Positions 7,215-14,823 of a stretch of DNA of 25,519 bases are shown piece by piece (positions within the stretch are counted from its first letter, which is position 1; every line of letters starts with the position of its first letter). The notes beneath the pieces were generated by a model that was given only the letters and a program-made list of their open reading frames with translations, made no database searches and was not told where the DNA came from. The DNA lies in assembly GCA_002471975.1 (NCBI GenBank), contig DKQZ01000107.1, forward strand, positions 1 through 25,519, written 5' to 3'. The stretch is from Dialister sp. UBA7295. GTDB lineage: Bacteria > Bacillota > Negativicutes > Veillonellales > Dialisteraceae. The translations under genes and the position numbers were made by a program.

Positions 7215-7884
7215 TTACGTTACGCATGAAACTTCTGTGTCAGTTGTCATTCTTACCATAGATAGCCCCCTTCACCCTTCGGGAGCTTCCCCCGCAGGGG
7301 GACGCGGGACGAATCCGCGGCCTTCGGCCGCGGATCCATCACTGCCCTATCACCCGCTTCGCGGGAGCTTCCCCGAGGGGAAGCCTTCTTGCGAGACGTT
7401 TGCGGCATTTGTCCCGAGGATTTGTTCACCAATTAGCCTCATACATGCCTTGCAGCGTTTAACAACCTTTTCTCCGGCTTCGCCGGTACCTTTCCATCCC
7501 AGGAAAGGTGGTGACCGGCAGCATGCTTTGGGACTGTATCATTTGTCATTTACAACCATTGTGCAGTTCCCCCTCACCGGCTGCGCAGGAGCTCCCCGGG
7601 ATGATTTTGCCTTTAAGCTCATTTTCGACTTGTACGATCGTACAGCCCCCCCAGTCGCCTTTGGCGACAGCCCCCCCGAACTTCGGAGGGGCCTGTGAGA
7701 GGAGCCTTTTCGCATGACGATTGCGTCATTTGTACCAGGATTGTTTCATCAATTAGTCTCATATGTGCCTTGAATGGTTGAACAACTTCTCAGTCACTTC
7801 GTGACAGCTCTCCAAGCTTGGAGAGCTGGTGCCCGGCAGCATGATTCCCTTTATCCTCATTTTCGACATGAATGGATCGTGCAG
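7215..7884 (+). repeat. ~670-bp direct duplication, copy 2
   Basis: Second copy of 6455-7124. The 90-bp gap between copies (7125-7214) is unrelated. No transposase, terminal inverted repeats or target duplication are seen, so recombination or replication slippage between repeats is a likelier origin than an insertion sequence. Confidence 0.85.
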
Positions 7885-8008
7885 AAGTAAACATAAATCA
7901 TCCCATCCGCCCCTGCGCCGCACCTTCCCGATAATCACGAAATGACCCCAGAGCTCCCCGACAACCCCGATACAAAAGTTACCGAAGACCATATTTCTCC
8001 ATATAAAA

Positions 8009-8075
8009 GGGCGCCCCTGTCATTTCAGGGCGCCCACATTCACGGGCCACGGTCCACGGATCACGGACCACGATG
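8009..8075 (-). terminator. Tandem-array/hairpin element L, terminator of the aro operon
   Basis: Five contiguous 7-mers CACGRNN at 8041, 8048, 8055, 8062 and 8069 lie 4 nt past the aroK stop. On the minus strand they are followed by the 8-bp palindromic stem GGGCGCCC (8028-8035 with 8009-8016) and a CTTTTA tract. Position and orientation make it the likely end of the tyrA-aroK transcript. Confidence 0.75.
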
Positions 8076-8079
8076 GCTT

Positions 8080-8583
8080 TCAGTCTAAATGGTATTTATG
8101 TATAAGTTCCATCATCCGCCGAAGCACTTCTTTTTCGCTCCCTGTATTGGAGAGGATTTCATCGGCCGCGCTGCGGTACATGTCTATTCTTTCTTTATAG
8201 AGGTCGTAGACTTTCTGCGGGCCGTCGGACAGGAGGGGTCTTGTCCCTACTTCCACGTCTGTGACGATGTCATCGGGTTTCCGGTCTATGAAGAGGATGA
8301 GGCCGGTCTGATGGAGTCTTTCTATGTTTTTATTTCTTTTAACGACTCCGCCTCCGGTGGCTATGATGAGGTTCTGACGGAGGGAAAGGTCCTGAATTGT
8401 CCTTTCTTCTGCGTCGCGGAAGGCTTTTTCGCTTTCGGCGAAGAAGCTTTTGATGGTCCGTTTTTCTTTATTTTCCAGGTATTCGTCGGCATCGATGAAG
8501 GTCCGGGAAAGGATTTCGGCTATGGCTCTGCCGAAGGTGGTTTTGCCGCTTCCCGGCATGCCGATGAGGACGATATTTTTCAT
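8080..8583 (-). CDS. aroK: Shikimate kinase
   Basis: Phosphorylates shikimate to shikimate 3-phosphate with ATP. The 167-residue protein has the Walker A loop GMPGSGKTT (8-16), the shikimate-binding D33 in DADEY, R56 in FRDAEE, the GGG triad (77-79) and the lid arginine in GTRPLL (R115), all at usual spacing; length is normal. Last gene of the aro operon; its start overlaps the aroE stop by 4 nt (ATGA), and AAAGGA lies about 9 nt upstream inside aroE. Directly followed by a hairpin element that likely ends transcription. Confidence 0.96.
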   Translation of the reverse strand: MKNIVLIGMPGSGKTTFGRAIAEILSRTFIDADEYLENKEKRTIKSFFAESEKAFRDAEERTIQDLSLRQNLIIATGGGVVKRNKNIERLHQTGLILFIDRKPDDIVTDVEVGTRPLLSDGPQKVYDLYKERIDMYRSAADEILSNTGSEKEVLRRMMELIHKYHLD

Positions 8584-9389
8584 TTCATCATGTCCTTTGC
8601 AATTCTGGCCGCAGTTTCAACAGGGATTTCGCGGTCCATCCATATTTCTTCGGCTGCCATGGCCTGCATGACGAGCATGTACATGCCGTTTGATTTGTCT
8701 GCCTTTTTCGCGTCATGAAGGAGCTGTGTCTCTTCGGGATTGTAGATGATGTCGATGACTTTGGGGAACGTCTCTGCCACTTCCGGGGAAATAGGGGATA
8801 CGCCGACTTTCGGATACATCCCTACGGGAGTCGCGTTGACGAGGAGGTATTTTTCGCCTTTCGGTGTGAGGGAGTCGTAGCCTTTGATTTCCACGTTTCT
8901 GGCTTTGGCAAAGGCGAGGAATTCTTCGTCCACTTTGTCAGGATGGCGGCTGATCACCGTAATGGTCGAAGCTTTTTCGTCGAAAAGGCACTGAATGACG
9001 GCCCGGGATGCCCCACCGTGTCCGAGAACGATGGCCGGTTTGCCGGAAACTTCCGCCCCAATCAGGGTGAGAGTCCGCCGGAAGCCGGTGTAGTCGGTAT
9101 TGTAACCGATGAGTTTTCCCTCTTTCTTTGCAATCGTATTGACGGCGCCGATGGTTTTCGCTTCGGGAGAAAGTTCATCGAGATAGGGAATGACGTCCAC
9201 TTTGTAGGGAATGGTGACGTTCATGCCATCAAAGGTTTTGAGGGCATGACGGAGTTCGGAGTCGAAGACGGGCCTGGCTATTTCCTCCAGTTCGTAGGTG
9301 GAATCGATGTGTTCTATTTCAAAAAGTTTCTGGTGAATCACCGGGGAAAGGCTGTGTCCCAGGACTTCACCGAGGAGGGCGAGTCTCAT
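8580..9389 (-). CDS. aroE: Shikimate dehydrogenase
   Basis: Reduces 3-dehydroshikimate to shikimate. The 269-residue protein shows the substrate-binding LGHSLSP segment (10-16), the catalytic lysine K63 in NVTIPYK, D99 in YNTDYTG, and the dinucleotide-binding GHGGASRA (123-130), followed by ISRHPDK where NADP-specific enzymes usually carry NRT. DIIYNPEETQLL near the C-terminus is typical. The GHGGAS/SRHP variants leave NADP versus NAD preference open. AAGGAGG lies 5-6 nt before the start; ends overlap pheA and aroK by 4 nt each, implying translational coupling. Confidence 0.95.
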   Translation of the reverse strand: MRLALLGEVLGHSLSPVIHQKLFEIEHIDSTYELEEIARPVFDSELRHALKTFDGMNVTIPYKVDVIPYLDELSPEAKTIGAVNTIAKKEGKLIGYNTDYTGFRRTLTLIGAEVSGKPAIVLGHGGASRAVIQCLFDEKASTITVISRHPDKVDEEFLAFAKARNVEIKGYDSLTPKGEKYLLVNATPVGMYPKVGVSPISPEVAETFPKVIDIIYNPEETQLLHDAKKADKSNGMYMLVMQAMAAEEIWMDREIPVETAARIAKDMMK

Positions 9390-10231
9390 ATTTCCTCCTT
9401 ATGAACGCTCGGATAGTTGCCGAGGATATGGAAATAGGTGCTCATGGACTGAAGGCCCCGGAGGGTCTGGGCGTTGGCGGGATCTTCGAGACGTCCCATG
9501 ACGTCGATATGGAAGAAATATTCGAAGGGTCTTCCTTCCATGGGGCGGGATTCCAGATGGGTCATGTTCATGCCGCCATAGAAGAAATAGCCCAGTACAT
9601 GGTAAAGGGCGCCCGGTTCATGGCGTACGGAGAGGACGAGGGTGATTTTGTCGGACTTTTCGGTGATTTCCATCTTTGGCCCGATGATGAAGAATCTCGT
9701 GTAGTTGCTGGAGTTGAAGAAAATATTTTCCGCGATCACTTCCAGGCCATAGAGGCGGGCCGCCGTTTTACTGGCTACGGCAGCCTGGTTTTTCTTCCTG
9801 TCTTCTGCCACCTTTTCCGCGCTCCTTGAGGTGGAGAAATAGGGTTTCAGGGTCCAGTCCCTGTGTTTATTGAAGAAGGGCCGGCACTGGGCAAATCCCT
9901 GGGGATGGGAGAAGACGGTATCGATGTCTTCCAGTTTCGTCCCCGGAAGGGCGAGAAGGTTATGCTCGATTTTCACGATCTGTTCTCCCACCACGGCACA
10001 GTTATACCGCCGGATAAGATCGTACACTTCGGTGATTCCGCCGGTGGAAGAGTTTTCGATAGGGACTACCCCGTAATCGATATCCCCTTCTTTTACTGCC
10101 TGCATGACGTCTTCAAAGAGGGGGAAATAGGATTCTTCCCTCGGCTGATCGCCAAACTGCTGCTCCATGGCTTCGTAGGTATAGGACCCTTTGGCGCCAT
10201 AGCAGCCTACCCGTAAAATTTTATCGTCCAT
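9386..10231 (-). CDS. pheA: Prephenate dehydratase (stand-alone, with ACT domain)
   Basis: Converts prephenate to phenylpyruvate, the committed step to phenylalanine. The 281-residue protein has the catalytic domain at 1-185 (GAKGSYT, VPIENSSTGG, and the NYTRF motif at 176-180) and a C-terminal ACT domain (195-275) with GALYHVL (207-213) and ESRP (227-230), the Phe-binding signature known from feedback-inhibited enzymes. There is no N-terminal chorismate mutase domain, unlike enteric PheA. AGGAG precedes the start inside aroC; the 11-nt overlap with aroC and 4-nt overlap with aroE fit one transcript. Confidence 0.95.
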   Translation of the reverse strand: MDDKILRVGCYGAKGSYTYEAMEQQFGDQPREESYFPLFEDVMQAVKEGDIDYGVVPIENSSTGGITEVYDLIRRYNCAVVGEQIVKIEHNLLALPGTKLEDIDTVFSHPQGFAQCRPFFNKHRDWTLKPYFSTSRSAEKVAEDRKKNQAAVASKTAARLYGLEVIAENIFFNSSNYTRFFIIGPKMEITEKSDKITLVLSVRHEPGALYHVLGYFFYGGMNMTHLESRPMEGRPFEYFFHIDVMGRLEDPANAQTLRGLQSMSTYFHILGNYPSVHKEEI

Positions 10232-11321
10232 AGGTTTCGCTCCTGTCGGTGAGAAGAATGTCCAGAATCACAAAGGCTGCCGCTGATTCTATGACCGGAA
10301 TGGCCCGGGGCAGGATGCAGGGATCATGACGGCCGGAGATGGTAAGGTCTGCATTTTCACCTTTGGAAATATCCACGGTATGCTGCCGTTTCCCGATGGA
10401 GGCCGTGGGCTTGATGGCAATCCGGAAATTCACCGGGCTTCCGCCGGAAATGCCGCCCAGAATGCCCCCATTGTGATTCGTCACCACTTCCACTTTTCCA
10501 TCGTCATAAGTCATTTCGTCATTGGCCTCGGAACCTTTCAGCTTTGCAAAACCGAAGCCTTCGCCAAATTCGAGGCCTTTCACGGCGGGCACGGAGAACA
10601 TCATATGAGCCAGCTCGCTTTCCAGGGAATCGAAGAATGGATCTCCCAGACCCACGGGAAGGCCGAGAATCTGGCATTCCACGATGCCTCCCACGGAGTC
10701 TCCCTCTTTCCTGGCGGAAAGTATGGCTTCTTCCATTTCTTGTCCTTTTTCCTCATCCAGCACGGGAAGTTTGGAAATGGACAGTTTCTTAAAGAGCTCC
10801 GCACTCTCACCCATGGGGTTGAAAGGCCGATCCTTGATGCCATGGACTTCTGCCGCATGGGCTCCGATGTAAATTCCTTCTTTGGAGAGGACCTGTTTCG
10901 CCAGGGCTCCCGCAAAGGTGAGAGGGGCGGTGATGCGGGCGGAGAAATGGCCTCCCCCGCGATAATCATTGAATCCCCCGTATTTCACATGGCCCGTATA
11001 GTCCGCATGGCCCGGGCGCATTTTCACTTTCAGTTCGCTGTAATCTTTGGAATGCTGGTTTGTATTCCTTATTTCCATAGCCAAGGGCGTCCCCGTGGTA
11101 TGGTCATTGAAATAGCCCGAAAGGATTTCAAAATCATCCTTTTCCTTCCTGGGCGTGGCGAGGTTCGAGCTTCCCGGGGCGCGGCGGGCCATTTCCCGCC
11201 GGACTTCGTCCCAGTCAAAGGAAAGACCCGCCGGAAGTCCGTCAATGACGCAGCCGATGGTCGGCCCGTGGGATTCACCGAAAAGGGCCACTTTCAGGGC
11301 CCGTCCGAAGATATCACTCAT
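10221..11321 (-). CDS. aroC: Chorismate synthase
   Basis: Eliminates phosphate from EPSP to give chorismate, using reduced FMN. The 366-residue protein carries the family signatures GESHGPTIG near the N-terminus, RPGHADYTG, DYRGGGHFSARIT, GISGGSPVNFRIAIKPTAS and RHDPCILPRAIPVIE near the C-terminus. Length is normal for the bacterial enzyme. AGGAGGG lies about 9 nt before the start, inside the end of aroA, with a 4-nt ATGA overlap. Whether it is mono- or bifunctional (own flavin reductase) cannot be told; no extra domain is present. Confidence 0.97.
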   Translation of the reverse strand: MSDIFGRALKVALFGESHGPTIGCVIDGLPAGLSFDWDEVRREMARRAPGSSNLATPRKEKDDFEILSGYFNDHTTGTPLAMEIRNTNQHSKDYSELKVKMRPGHADYTGHVKYGGFNDYRGGGHFSARITAPLTFAGALAKQVLSKEGIYIGAHAAEVHGIKDRPFNPMGESAELFKKLSISKLPVLDEEKGQEMEEAILSARKEGDSVGGIVECQILGLPVGLGDPFFDSLESELAHMMFSVPAVKGLEFGEGFGFAKLKGSEANDEMTYDDGKVEVVTNHNGGILGGISGGSPVNFRIAIKPTASIGKRQHTVDISKGENADLTISGRHDPCILPRAIPVIESAAAFVILDILLTDRSETYGR

Positions 11322-12583
11322 AGGAGTTTCCCTCCTGCTTTTTTAAAATCATCCCAGAACCGGGGATAGGACTTTTTCACGCTTTCCGCCCCTTCGATGG
11401 TGAGATTTCCTTCGATTCGAGGGGTTATCGCGGCGAGGGCCATGGCAATCCGGTGGTCATTCCAGGAAGAAACGGTGCCGCCATGAAGGGATTTTTTCCC
11501 TTCGATGATGAGGCCGTCCGGTTTTTCACGGATGTCGGCTCCCAGCTTTGAAAGCTCTACGGCCATGGCGTGGAGGCGGTCACATTCTTTGAGACGAACC
11601 CTTTCGCCATGGATGATTTCCGTCCGTCCTTCGCTCACTGAAGCCAGAGCGGCAATGGCAGGGACCAAATCGGGTATATTTTCCGCATCCATGATGGTCC
11701 CATGGGTTTTGGAAGTTTCAGCGATGATATTTCCACCTTTGGAAATAGAACCGCCCATGGATTCCAGAATCTGAAGAATCCCTTTATCCCCCTGAAGGGA
11801 AGTATCGGAAAGGCCGGTGAGGGTCATTTTCCCGCCGGAGAGACCGCTCACGAGCCAGAAGGCGGCCTGGGAATAGTCCCCTTCCACAGGAAACCGGCCG
11901 GTCCTGTACTGCTGATGCCCAGGGATTTCATAGAGCCCCGAGGCTTTCTTATGAATGGTAACGCCATGACGGGACAGGGTGTCCAGCGTCATTTCCACAT
12001 AACTTTCAGATTCCAGTTTCGTGGTGCTTTTGAGGATGGAATCGCCGCCCGCCAATGGGAGGGCAAAGAGGAGGCCCGTGAAGAACTGGGAAGACACGTT
12101 GCCGGGAAGTTCATAGAGTCCCGCAGGGAGCTTTCCTTCCACTTCGAGGGGCAGGCCGCCCTCTGTCTGATAGGAAATATGCTTTTCGTCAAAAATATCA
12201 TAGTACGGCGTGAGGGGCCTTTCGGAGAGCCTGCCCCGGCCTGTATAAATGACGTGATTTTCAGAAAGGAGGCCCAGAGGGATGAGGAAACGGAGGGTGG
12301 AGCCCGATTCGCCGGCATCGGCTTTGAGGATTTCATCCTGCCTCCTGAGTCCCCCGTCAATGGTCAGGGAGAGGCCGTCTTCCCGCTCCTCTTTTGTGAT
12401 TTTTGCACCAAAGAGGGACAGGATACGGACAGTCGCTTCGATATCCTGGGACCAGGTGACGCCGGTCACTTCTGTTTTCCCCTTCGCCAGGGCTGCTGCA
12501 ATGAGTTCCCGGTGAGTCATGCTTTTCGAGGAGGGAATGCGGAGGGTCCCTTCTAATGGTTTCGGTTCAATGGTAATATCCAT
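11318..12583 (-). CDS. aroA: EPSP synthase (3-phosphoshikimate 1-carboxyvinyltransferase)
   Basis: Joins phosphoenolpyruvate to shikimate 3-phosphate. The 421-residue protein has the N-terminal substrate lysine in SSKSMTHRE (K20), the PEP-site loop DAGESGSTLRF (where E. coli has LGNAGTAMR), GNVSSQFFTGLL, GDYSQAAFW, and the C-terminal ERVRLKECDR and NDHRIAMALA motifs. The loop differs from the classical plant/enteric form, so glyphosate sensitivity cannot be assumed. The start lies 2 nt after the aroB stop, with AGGAC about 7 nt upstream. Confidence 0.96.
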   Translation of the reverse strand: MDITIEPKPLEGTLRIPSSKSMTHRELIAAALAKGKTEVTGVTWSQDIEATVRILSLFGAKITKEEREDGLSLTIDGGLRRQDEILKADAGESGSTLRFLIPLGLLSENHVIYTGRGRLSERPLTPYYDIFDEKHISYQTEGGLPLEVEGKLPAGLYELPGNVSSQFFTGLLFALPLAGGDSILKSTTKLESESYVEMTLDTLSRHGVTIHKKASGLYEIPGHQQYRTGRFPVEGDYSQAAFWLVSGLSGGKMTLTGLSDTSLQGDKGILQILESMGGSISKGGNIIAETSKTHGTIMDAENIPDLVPAIAALASVSEGRTEIIHGERVRLKECDRLHAMAVELSKLGADIREKPDGLIIEGKKSLHGGTVSSWNDHRIAMALAAITPRIEGNLTIEGAESVKKSYPRFWDDFKKAGGKLL

Positions 12584-12585
12584 AA

Positions 12586-13662
12586 TCAGTCCTGTCCGGT
12601 GACAATGTATTTTGGGAGTTCGTCCGTGGAAATGGTGAGGAGCTTCGATTTCCCTATTTTCTCCAGCAGCACCAGGGTCATCTTCCTGCCCCGGCGCTTT
12701 TTATCGTGCATGATTTCCGGAATCAGTTCATGAGCCGGAATGCCGATGGACGTGGGAAGGGAAAGCTTTTTCAGGACGGTAAGGATTCGTGCTGTAGTCC
12801 CTTTTTCCGTGATTCCCAGCTTTTCCGACTGTGCCGTGATGAGGCTCATACCGATGGCCACCCCTTCGCCATGGGTGTAGGTGCCATAATTGAAATACCG
12901 TTCCACCCCGTGTCCGATGGTATGGCCGAAATTGAGGACCTGCCGTCCCCCATTATCAAACTGGTCTTCTTCCACTACTCTTGCTTTCTGGAGCACGCAG
13001 TGAAGGATGATTTCTTCGATGTGAGCTTTCAGATCTTCCCGGTCTTTCAGGTTTTCGAAGATTTCAAAGAGTTCGGAATCTCCGATGCAGCCGTATTTCA
13101 CGGCTTCTGCCAGACCGTCATGGACATAGCGGGTAGGAAGGGTTTCGAGAAGGTCCGGATCGATGAAGACCCCTTTGGGCTGATAGAAGGCGCCGGCCAG
13201 ATTTTTCCCTCCCGGCAGGTCCACAGCCACTTTGCCGCCCACGGAGGAATCAATCTGGGCCAGAATGGAAGTCGGAATCTGGTAGAAGGGAATCCCTCTC
13301 ATATAGGCGGAAGCCGCAAAGCCGCCCAGGTCTCCCGGGACTCCGCCGGAGAGAGTGACGAGGACGTCACTCCGGGACATATCGAATTCGGCAAGCGCAT
13401 TCAGCACATTTCCAAAAGTGCCCAGGTTCTTGCTTTCCTCGCCGGCGGGGAAGGAAATGATGCGCACTTCAAAGCCTGATTCTTCCAGGATCTTTTTGAA
13501 GCGGGCTCCGTAAATGGGAGATACATTGTCATCGGTGATGACGGCCACTTTTTCTGCCTTTGGCGTGATGGCTCTAATCCGCTCCCCCACTTCCTCCAGG
13601 AGGCCCCGTTTGATTTCGATTTCGTAGGAATCTTCGCCCAGATTGACTTTCACTTTAGCCAT
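12586..13662 (-). CDS. aroB: 3-Dehydroquinate synthase
   Basis: Cyclises DAHP to 3-dehydroquinate using NAD and a divalent metal. The 358-residue protein shows the NAD-binding SGGVPGDLGGFAA, the stretch PTSILAQIDSSVGGKVAVDLPGGKN, and metal ligands in the LAEAVKYGCI, HTIGHGVE and HGEGVAIGM segments. Length is typical. The start overlaps the end of tyrA by 8 nt. The Shine-Dalgarno is weak (GAAGAAAAA), so translation probably relies on coupling to tyrA. Confidence 0.97.
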   Translation of the reverse strand: MAKVKVNLGEDSYEIEIKRGLLEEVGERIRAITPKAEKVAVITDDNVSPIYGARFKKILEESGFEVRIISFPAGEESKNLGTFGNVLNALAEFDMSRSDVLVTLSGGVPGDLGGFAASAYMRGIPFYQIPTSILAQIDSSVGGKVAVDLPGGKNLAGAFYQPKGVFIDPDLLETLPTRYVHDGLAEAVKYGCIGDSELFEIFENLKDREDLKAHIEEIILHCVLQKARVVEEDQFDNGGRQVLNFGHTIGHGVERYFNYGTYTHGEGVAIGMSLITAQSEKLGITEKGTTARILTVLKKLSLPTSIGIPAHELIPEIMHDKKRRGRKMTLVLLEKIGKSKLLTISTDELPKYIVTGQD

Positions 13663-14515
13663 TTTTCTTCATTGCCCTCTTTCTTTGACCCGCTTTGTCT
13701 AAAAATGCTTCTATCCCCTTGCCGTCTTTCTCCTCCAGGGCCCCGCTGATTTCCGAGAGGGCCGCTGAGAAACGGTCGATTTCATCCAGGAGTTTCTCCC
13801 GGTTCGCCAGGAAAAGTTCCCGCCAGAGCCAGGCATTGATATCGGCGATCCGCGTCATATCACGGAAAGAGCCGCCGGTGAAATATTTCGTATTTCCATT
13901 ATAGGAATCGCTGTTCATAATGGCCGTCGCTATGACATGGGTCAGGTCCGACGTGTAGGCAATGGCCCGGTCATGTTCTTCGGCCGTTACGATGGCCACA
14001 TGACTGCAGCCCAGGGCATAGGCCATGTCTTCGATGAGCCGCAGGTTTTCCGGCCGGTTCCCTTCCTCCGGAATGAGGATGTAATTGGCATTGTGAAATA
14101 TGCCTCCGTCCGACTGGAAAAGGCCTGCCCCTTCCCGGCCGCACATGGGATGGCCGGAGACAAAATCCAGGTCCTTTCTGAGAAAGGCACGGATGCGAAG
14201 GGAAAAGTCCTTCTTCACCCCTGCAATGTCCGTAAGGACTGCTCCTTCTTTGAAGAGGTCCAGATGATCCCGGATAAAGGCAAGGGTCGCCTCGGCAGGA
14301 GTACAGAAAATGACGATATCCGCCTTTTTCAGGTCCTTTTCTTCGATGGAATCCACGAGATGAAGATTTTTCGCCGTCTCTGCCACGGACTTCGTACGGT
14401 TCAGCCCAATGACATGGCAGCCCAGGGCATGGAAACGATGGGCAAAGGAACCGCCCATCAATCCCAGGCCGACGATGGCGATGGTTTGATCGGTAAAGTG
14501 ATTATTGCTGTCCAT
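13655..14515 (-). CDS. tyrA: Prephenate dehydrogenase
   Basis: Oxidatively decarboxylates prephenate to 4-hydroxyphenylpyruvate, the tyrosine branch. The 286-residue protein has an N-terminal Rossmann fold with GLGLMGG (16-22), the catalytic-site SGHPMCGREGAG (H122 region) and the helical C-terminal segment with FTGGSFRDMTRIAD. It is a stand-alone form with no chorismate mutase and no ACT domain. AAGGAAA sits 7 nt before the start at 14515. It heads the tightly packed seven-gene block and is separated from aroF by 308 nt, so it may have its own promoter in the AT-rich DNA just upstream. Confidence 0.95.
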   Translation of the reverse strand: MDSNNHFTDQTIAIVGLGLMGGSFAHRFHALGCHVIGLNRTKSVAETAKNLHLVDSIEEKDLKKADIVIFCTPAEATLAFIRDHLDLFKEGAVLTDIAGVKKDFSLRIRAFLRKDLDFVSGHPMCGREGAGLFQSDGGIFHNANYILIPEEGNRPENLRLIEDMAYALGCSHVAIVTAEEHDRAIAYTSDLTHVIATAIMNSDSYNGNTKYFTGGSFRDMTRIADINAWLWRELFLANREKLLDEIDRFSAALSEISGALEEKDGKGIEAFLDKAGQRKRAMKKNG

Positions 14516-14562
14516 AATATTTCCTTATATCTATATATGTATATTATATATAATATTTTATA
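14516..14562 (-). promoter_or_regulatory. AT-rich region upstream of tyrA
   Basis: Almost pure A/T, with a perfect 16-bp palindrome ATATTATATATAATAT at 14541-14556 that includes minus-strand TATAAT (14543-14548). No convincing -35 is seen. It could be a tyrA promoter or simply a flexible spacer. Confidence 0.3.
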
Positions 14563-14566
14563 AGGA

Positions 14567-14635
14567 GGGATTAGGATTTGGGGATTAGGGATTAGGGAAG
14601 GTGGCGCTGCACAATTCATATAGCAGCGCCCTTTC
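14567..14635 (+). repeat. Tandem-array/hairpin element I (7-bp period)
   Basis: Four 7-mers at 14567, 14574, 14581 and 14588, mostly GGGATTA, junction GGGAAGGT, stem GGCGCTGC/GCAGCGCC (14603-14610 with 14623-14630) and CTTTCT. Oriented against the aro genes and facing the next element. Confidence 0.75.
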
Positions 14636-14750
14636 TAATATAGAATACGTTAATGACCTGTCAGGTAGAAACTCCATCAGTCAGCCAGTAAACAGATTTG
14701 TATATTACTCTCAGCTGCAAAATGTGAAAGCTAACGGCCCATATATATTT

Positions 14751-14807
14751 GCGCCGCCCATATACTGATGCGGCGCACCAACCCTAACCCCTAATTCCTA
14801 ATCCCTC
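14751..14807 (-). repeat. Tandem-array/hairpin element J (7-bp period), past aroF
   Basis: Four 7-mers AACCCTA, ACCCCTA, ATTCCTA and ATCCCTC (14780-14807), the complement of the GGGATTA family, begin 16 nt past the aroF stop on the minus strand and lead into stem GCGCCGC/GCGGCGC (14751-14757 with 14770-14776). The following tract is AAATAT, so termination here is likely weak, which would allow partial read-through into tyrA. Confidence 0.7.
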
Positions 14808-14823
14808 CAATCACAGCCGGAAA

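Larger units (their letters stand above)
6139..8000. repeat. 1.9-kb gene-free composite of palindromic repeats
   Basis: No credible gene despite a few open frames. It consists of paired palindromes such as CCCGCTTCGCGGG followed by TTCCCCGAGGGGAA (6593-6622 and 7353-7382) and GTCACTTCGTGAC followed by GCTCTCCAAGCTTGGAGAGC (7030-7063 and 7793-7827). Open frames of up to 191 codons (7123-7698) run through these and through the direct duplication, have no ribosome binding site, and translate into low-complexity Ser/Pro-rich text. Confidence 0.7.

Noticed and set aside
7123..7698. 191-codon open frame in the repeat region
   Set aside because: Runs through palindromic repeats and the direct duplication; the parallel region in copy 1 does not keep the frame intact, and there is no ribosome site.
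6455..7884. Duplication considered as an insertion sequence
   Set aside because: No transposase frame, no terminal inverted repeats and no target-site duplication.
10326..11369. 347-codon open frame opposite aroC
   Set aside because: Shadow frame; aroC on the other strand carries all chorismate synthase motifs.
14541..14556. Perfect AT palindrome as a regulator operator for tyrA
   Set aside because: It is low-complexity A/T sequence in which such palindromes arise easily, and there is no second copy in the window.
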